From positions 1-64,000 of the forward strand of contig JAWKVZ010000002.1 of NCBI GenBank assembly GCA_041397725.1: a stretch of DNA of 64,000 nt. Reading direction: 5' to 3'. Below the pieces are notes generated by a model. It was given only the letters and a program-made list of their open reading frames with translations. It was not told the origin of the DNA and ran no database searches. Each line of letters opens with the position of its first letter. Position 1 is the first letter of the stretch. Below are positions 60,745-64,000 of the stretch, piece after piece. This DNA is from JAGRKR01 sp041397725 (GTDB lineage: Bacteria > Pseudomonadota > Alphaproteobacteria > Rhizobiales > Hyphomicrobiaceae). Made by a program: the position numbers and the translations under genes.

Positions 60745-61044
60745 TTACCAGCGCGACGTCTCGGGATCGAGGCGCTCCTTGACCCGTGCGAACAGCTGGG
60801 CCGTGCCGAGGCGCTGCATCAGCGTGTGCCACGCACCGGCCCGCTCCGTGAGCCAGGCGTTCGTCGCCGTCGAGGGCAGTTGCTGCGTCCAGCTCACCAG
60901 TGCGGCCGAGTTGAACAGCGCCAGCATGGTGACGGCGATGAGGCTGATGGTGACGACGTCGCGCGCCCGTGACGGTCGCATGCCCGCCTCCAGCTCTTCC
61001 GTGCCGAGCTCGGTGCGGGGTGGGTGTGAAGGGCGCGTCTCCAT
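60745..61044 (-). CDS. Small single-helix membrane protein in the O-acylation cluster
   Basis: 99 aa. A proline-rich cytoplasmic N-terminus (METRPSHPPRTELG), one membrane helix (VVTISLIAVTMLALFNSAALVSW) and a periplasmic tail with WLTERAGAWHTLMQRLGTAQLFARVKERLD. Starts 9 bp downstream of the MBOAT stop, so cotranscribed. I do not recognise the family; similar small single-helix proteins accompany other MBOAT/SGNH operons, which suggests an accessory role. Confidence 0.65.
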   Translation of the reverse strand: METRPSHPPRTELGTEELEAGMRPSRARDVVTISLIAVTMLALFNSAALVSWTQQLPSTATNAWLTERAGAWHTLMQRLGTAQLFARVKERLDPETSRW

Positions 61045-61053
61045 GTGCTGGCC

Positions 61054-62490
61054 TCAAAACTGGAAGTAGATGAAGGGGGCGCTGCCGTCGCCGCCGACGG
61101 CCTCGATCAGCACGAGCGTTGCGCCTGCGAGCAGTCCGACGAGCCAGACGGGCAGCTTCTGATAGAGCCAGTCGAGCTTCTGCAAGAGGCTCGACGGCGT
61201 GAACTGGATGGCGAGGCCAAAGGCGATCAGCCCGGCGAGGAATGGTGTCACGAGCTCGACAGGGCTCTGCCACCGCGCGAGCCCCGCGATGAGGGCAATG
61301 GCGCGCTCCAAGTCCTCGGCACGGAAGAAGATCCATGCCAGGCAGACGAAGTGGAAGGTGACGAGGACGGCGATGGCGCGCCGCCAGATGGGCCGCCGCT
61401 CCGCTGCCGCGTGCGGCGTCAGGCCGACACGCGCGAAGTGCGCCCGCTCGAGTGCCAGTGCGCCGCCGTGCATGGCGCCCCAGATCACGAATTTCCAGGC
61501 CGCGCCATGCCAGATGCCGCCGAGCAGCATGGTCACCAGCAGATTCCGGTAGGTTCTCAGACGCCGCCCCTGGCTGCCGCCGAGCGGAATGTAGAGGTAG
61601 TCGCGCAGCCAGCTCGACAGCGACATGTGCCAGCGCCGCCAGAAGTCGGCCACCGACTGCGCCCGGTAGGGCTGGTTGAAGTTGCGCTGGAAGCGGTAGC
61701 CGAGAAGCGCTGCAACGCCGATGGCGATGTCGGAATAGGCGGAGAAATCGCAGTAGATCTGCACGGCATAGCCGTAGACCGCTGCCATGAGGTCGAGAGT
61801 GCCGAACGCCGTCGGGTCGAAGAACACCTTGTCCACCAGGCCGACCGCGAGCCAGTTGGCGACGACCGCCTTCTTGAACACGCCCCACAGGATGAGCATG
61901 ACGCCGAGACCGACGAACACGCGGCTCGGATCGGGCGGGCGCTCGAGCTGCGGCAGGAAGCTCGCCGCACGCACGATGGGTCCGGCGACCAGGTGCGGAA
62001 AGAACGAGATGAAGAACATGACGTCGACGAGTCCGCGGGGTCGGTCGAGATCGCCGCGGTAGAGATCGACAACGTAGGAGATGCCCTGAAAGGTGAAGAA
62101 GGAGATGCCGATGGGCAGGATGATCTCGAGAAGCGGCAGCTCCCGACCGACGCCGAGCGCGGTGAGCAGGGCGTTGAGCTCGCTCGAGAACCAGCCGTAG
62201 TACTTGAAGAAGCCGAGCAGGGCCAAGTTGCAGGCGATCCCGAGAGTGAGCGCCGCCTTGCGCAGCAGGCCGGGCGAGAGCCAGCCGATGATGCGCCCGA
62301 TCGCCCAGTTGAGCAGCACGCTCGCCAGCAGCAACCCCGCGAGCCGCCAGTTCCAGAAGGCGTAGAACACGTAGCTCGCGGCGATGATGGCGAGCTTGTG
62401 CAGCAGGTGCTGCCGGAGCACGACGAGCAGCCAGGAGGCCGGCCAGACGACGAGATAGAAGAGAAGGAAGCTCAGCGTCGGGAAGACCAT
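61054..62490 (-). CDS. MBOAT family O-acyltransferase (AlgI-like)
   Basis: 478 aa. MBOAT landmarks: FFKYYGW at 94-100, LPIGISFFTFQ, FFPHLVAGPIVR near 163-174, DFWRRWHMSLSSWLRDYLYIPLGG around 282-305 and His328 in IWHGAAWKFVIWGAMHGG; ends FIYFQF. Start is at MVFPTLSF; upstream in-frame sequence overlaps the SGNH gene and is not homologous. A second, clearly distinct copy of the protein at 15803. Moves acyl groups across the membrane for polymer or lipid O-acylation. Confidence 0.92.
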   Translation of the reverse strand: MVFPTLSFLLFYLVVWPASWLLVVLRQHLLHKLAIIAASYVFYAFWNWRLAGLLLASVLLNWAIGRIIGWLSPGLLRKAALTLGIACNLALLGFFKYYGWFSSELNALLTALGVGRELPLLEIILPIGISFFTFQGISYVVDLYRGDLDRPRGLVDVMFFISFFPHLVAGPIVRAASFLPQLERPPDPSRVFVGLGVMLILWGVFKKAVVANWLAVGLVDKVFFDPTAFGTLDLMAAVYGYAVQIYCDFSAYSDIAIGVAALLGYRFQRNFNQPYRAQSVADFWRRWHMSLSSWLRDYLYIPLGGSQGRRLRTYRNLLVTMLLGGIWHGAAWKFVIWGAMHGGALALERAHFARVGLTPHAAAERRPIWRRAIAVLVTFHFVCLAWIFFRAEDLERAIALIAGLARWQSPVELVTPFLAGLIAFGLAIQFTPSSLLQKLDWLYQKLPVWLVGLLAGATLVLIEAVGGDGSAPFIYFQF

Positions 62491-62501
62491 GTGCGGGCCC
62501 C

Positions 62502-63872
62502 TCAGCGGCCGGGGTAGCCGTCGAGAATGCGCGCGAGCAGATGGTCGGCCGTGCGGTGGTAGCCTTCCCGCGTGAGATGAACGCGGTCCTTGGCGGCGAG
62601 GCCGCTGCGGGTCCAGGCGTCGGCGCCGCATGGGCCGCCCTGCAGCTCGGCCCAGTCGATGAAGAGCGCGCCCTGGCGCTGGGCGGCCTGACGCTGGGCC
62701 CGGCGCACGAGCGCCAGCCCGGGCGGAGTGTGCCAGTGGCACAGGCGCGGGTTCCTGGCGGCGATCAGGGCGTCATAGTCTCGCATCTCCTCCGGCGTCA
62801 GCGGCTGGCAGCGGCGCGCATCCGCCTGGGCGCGGGCGGCATCGCAATAGCTCGGCAAACGGTTGGCGTCAGGTGGTCCGAGCACGACGACGCTCATGTC
62901 CGGCGCCGCCCGGCGCAGGCGGGCGAGCCGCTGCTCGAACATCCAGGCGTAGCCTGCGAGACCGGCGAGCGACCCGAAGCCCTCGTTCGTGCCGAAGGCG
63001 AGGATCAGCAGGCGCGGCGCGAGGTGGCGGATGTCGCGCTCGACCGATGGCCAGTGCCAACGCGACATGACGCCGATCTGCGCGCCGGGGATGCCGAGGC
63101 TGGTGACGACGATGCCCGGCGACGCGCGCAGCAAGGACCAGTCGGTGATGTCGACCGGACCGTCGCCGTGCGGGACGAGCGCCAGCTCGCGACTGGCACG
63201 CGGCAGCGCGATGGCGCGGCGGATGTGCGTGCGGCCCGCGGCGCGCGTCTGGAGCGAGCGCAAGCGGCGCCCGTTGATGAGAACGTCGAGGCGGCCGCCA
63301 TCGGGGCGCGTCAGATAGCCGACCTCGACGCTGTCGAAGGTGCCCTTGTCGTCCCGCGAAGCGACGAGGATCTCCTCGACGGGGGTCGTGCCGCGCAGCA
63401 CGAAGCCCGAGAGCCCATAGGCGGCGGGCGGGGGCTTGGCGCCGTGGCTCGAAAGCACGGTCCAGTCGCCGGCCTGGACGACGACGTGGCCGTGGGGACG
63501 CCAGTAGATGAAGGGCTCGCCGGGTGGCAGCATGCCCCGGCCGGCATTGCCGAAGCGCCGCTGCAAGCGCTCACGCAGGCGACCGGAGAGCATGTCGCCG
63601 GCCGTGTGACTGTCGCCGAGCTGGAGGATGGTGAGCCGGCTGGTCCGGCGACGCTCGAGCGCGGCGAGGCCGGCGTGGAACGAGGCCAGGGGATGGCCGT
63701 TCGCGTCCTCGGAGGCCTTGGTGGCAGGCGGTGGCGGCGACTGGGCGGCCGCGTCCTGTGCGTTGGCGAGGGCCACAAGCAGCGCGACCGACATCGCCGC
63801 AGCCATGCGCCACGCGCGTCCGCAGCATCGTTGCACCGATGGCCTGTCTGTCGCCTGGATCGCGGTCGTCAT
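62502..63872 (-). CDS. SGNH/GDSL hydrolase-like protein, exported
   Basis: 456 aa. Signal-type N-terminus (MAAAMSVALLVALANAQDAAAQ, after 22 extra residues; a start at 63806 is also plausible). SGNH blocks: ILQLGDSHTAGD (block I serine), FGTNEGFG (block III Asn) and DRVHLTREGY (Asp/His of block V). Between blocks I and III is a beta-rich insert (about 110-240) resembling a carbohydrate-binding domain. Likely the periplasmic transfer partner of the MBOAT, whose gene starts 12 bp downstream. Confidence 0.83.
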   Translation of the reverse strand: MTTAIQATDRPSVQRCCGRAWRMAAAMSVALLVALANAQDAAAQSPPPPATKASEDANGHPLASFHAGLAALERRRTSRLTILQLGDSHTAGDMLSGRLRERLQRRFGNAGRGMLPPGEPFIYWRPHGHVVVQAGDWTVLSSHGAKPPPAAYGLSGFVLRGTTPVEEILVASRDDKGTFDSVEVGYLTRPDGGRLDVLINGRRLRSLQTRAAGRTHIRRAIALPRASRELALVPHGDGPVDITDWSLLRASPGIVVTSLGIPGAQIGVMSRWHWPSVERDIRHLAPRLLILAFGTNEGFGSLAGLAGYAWMFEQRLARLRRAAPDMSVVVLGPPDANRLPSYCDAARAQADARRCQPLTPEEMRDYDALIAARNPRLCHWHTPPGLALVRRAQRQAAQRQGALFIDWAELQGGPCGADAWTRSGLAAKDRVHLTREGYHRTADHLLARILDGYPGR

Positions 63873-63893
63873 GCCGGGCGCCCCGATCGTGAG

Positions 63894-64000
63894 CTAATGC
63901 GCCGCGCCCTCTGCGAGCGTGCGGAAGTGCGGCGAGGCCTCGCGCAGGCGCGCCAGGACGCGGTCGGCGATCAGCTCGTAGGCCGGCGCCGTGAAATGCA
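63894..64000 (-). CDS. C-terminal end of an SGNH-like protein (cut by window edge)
   Basis: The last 34 complete codons of a minus-strand frame are visible: HFTAPAYELIADRVLARLRE and onward to a TAG stop at 63894. The HFT followed by a helix is typical of the D-x-x-H-F/L-T block of SGNH-fold proteins. It lies 21 bp upstream of the SGNH gene start at 63872 and is probably in the same operon. The start is outside the window. Confidence 0.6.
   Translation of the reverse strand, partial: HFTAPAYELIADRVLARLREASPHFRTLAEGAAH

Noticed and set aside
1..64000. tRNA, rRNA, CRISPR arrays, insertion sequences, prophage genes
   Set aside because: Intergenic regions were read for cloverleaf, repeat-spacer and terminal-inverted-repeat patterns and for transposase motifs; none was convincing.

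Overview
The window is a high-GC chromosomal segment that looks alphaproteobacterial, most likely Hyphomicrobiales-like. This is inferred from GC-rich codon use, the separate GlyS beta subunit, a soxBDAG operon, several TRAP/ABC uptake systems, CynS and a cold-shock gene. I cannot name a genus. No rRNA, tRNA, CRISPR array, insertion sequence or phage gene was seen. The content is mostly catabolic and transport genes, with two housekeeping genes (glyS, ndk) in the middle.

Region 1 (1-15.7 kb) is a divergent catabolic cluster of unknown substrate. Minus-strand genes encode a carboxyltransferase-like HMGL/PYC-fold protein, an SDR, a mandelate-racemase-type enolase-superfamily enzyme and a glutathione S-transferase. 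A second, truncated carboxyltransferase-like gene enters from the left edge. Plus-strand genes encode a complete TRAP transporter (P, Q, M), an acyl-CoA synthetase, an OYE-family flavoenzyme, a fused E1 alpha-beta dehydrogenase, a VOC protein, an SDR and a YihU-like beta-hydroxyacid dehydrogenase. Region 2 (15.8-18.6 kb) is an MBOAT/SGNH O-acylation pair plus a small membrane protein. Region 3 (18.7-22.9 kb) has a divergent PanB-family protein, a class V aminotransferase, an SDR and an MFS transporter.

Region 4 (23-33.7 kb) is mixed: a DUF6166-like protein, a fatty-acid-hydroxylase-fold membrane enzyme, a nitronate-monooxygenase-like protein, an EamA transporter, a methyltransferase, a crotonase, glyS, ndk, an AhpD-like protein, a ketopantoate-reductase-like protein and a cold-shock gene with a long leader. 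Region 5 (33.9-45.2 kb) holds soxBDAG (heterotetrameric sarcosine oxidase), a TauE-like permease, a periplasmic DsrE-like protein, a choline-sulfatase-like sulfatase, a two-subunit aconitase X and a JmjC/cupin oxygenase. Region 6 (45.3-54.9 kb) holds an MLE-type enzyme, two unusual SDRs flanking a CMD-family protein, and a full Dpp/Opp-type ABC importer.

Region 7 (55-60.7 kb) holds two tandem DUF2939 proteins and a cyanate operon: substrate-binding protein, permease, ATPase and cyanase. The operon is preceded by a textbook sigma-54 promoter, a near-consensus IHF site and a perfect palindrome. Region 8 (60.7-64 kb) is a second MBOAT/SGNH O-acylation cluster running off the right edge. The strongest leads are the sigma-54-controlled cyanate operon, the PanB-like protein with altered metal ligands, the carboxyltransferase-like protein with its carbamylated lysine replaced by glutamate, and the dehydrogenase carrying the YihU sulfonate-binding residues.
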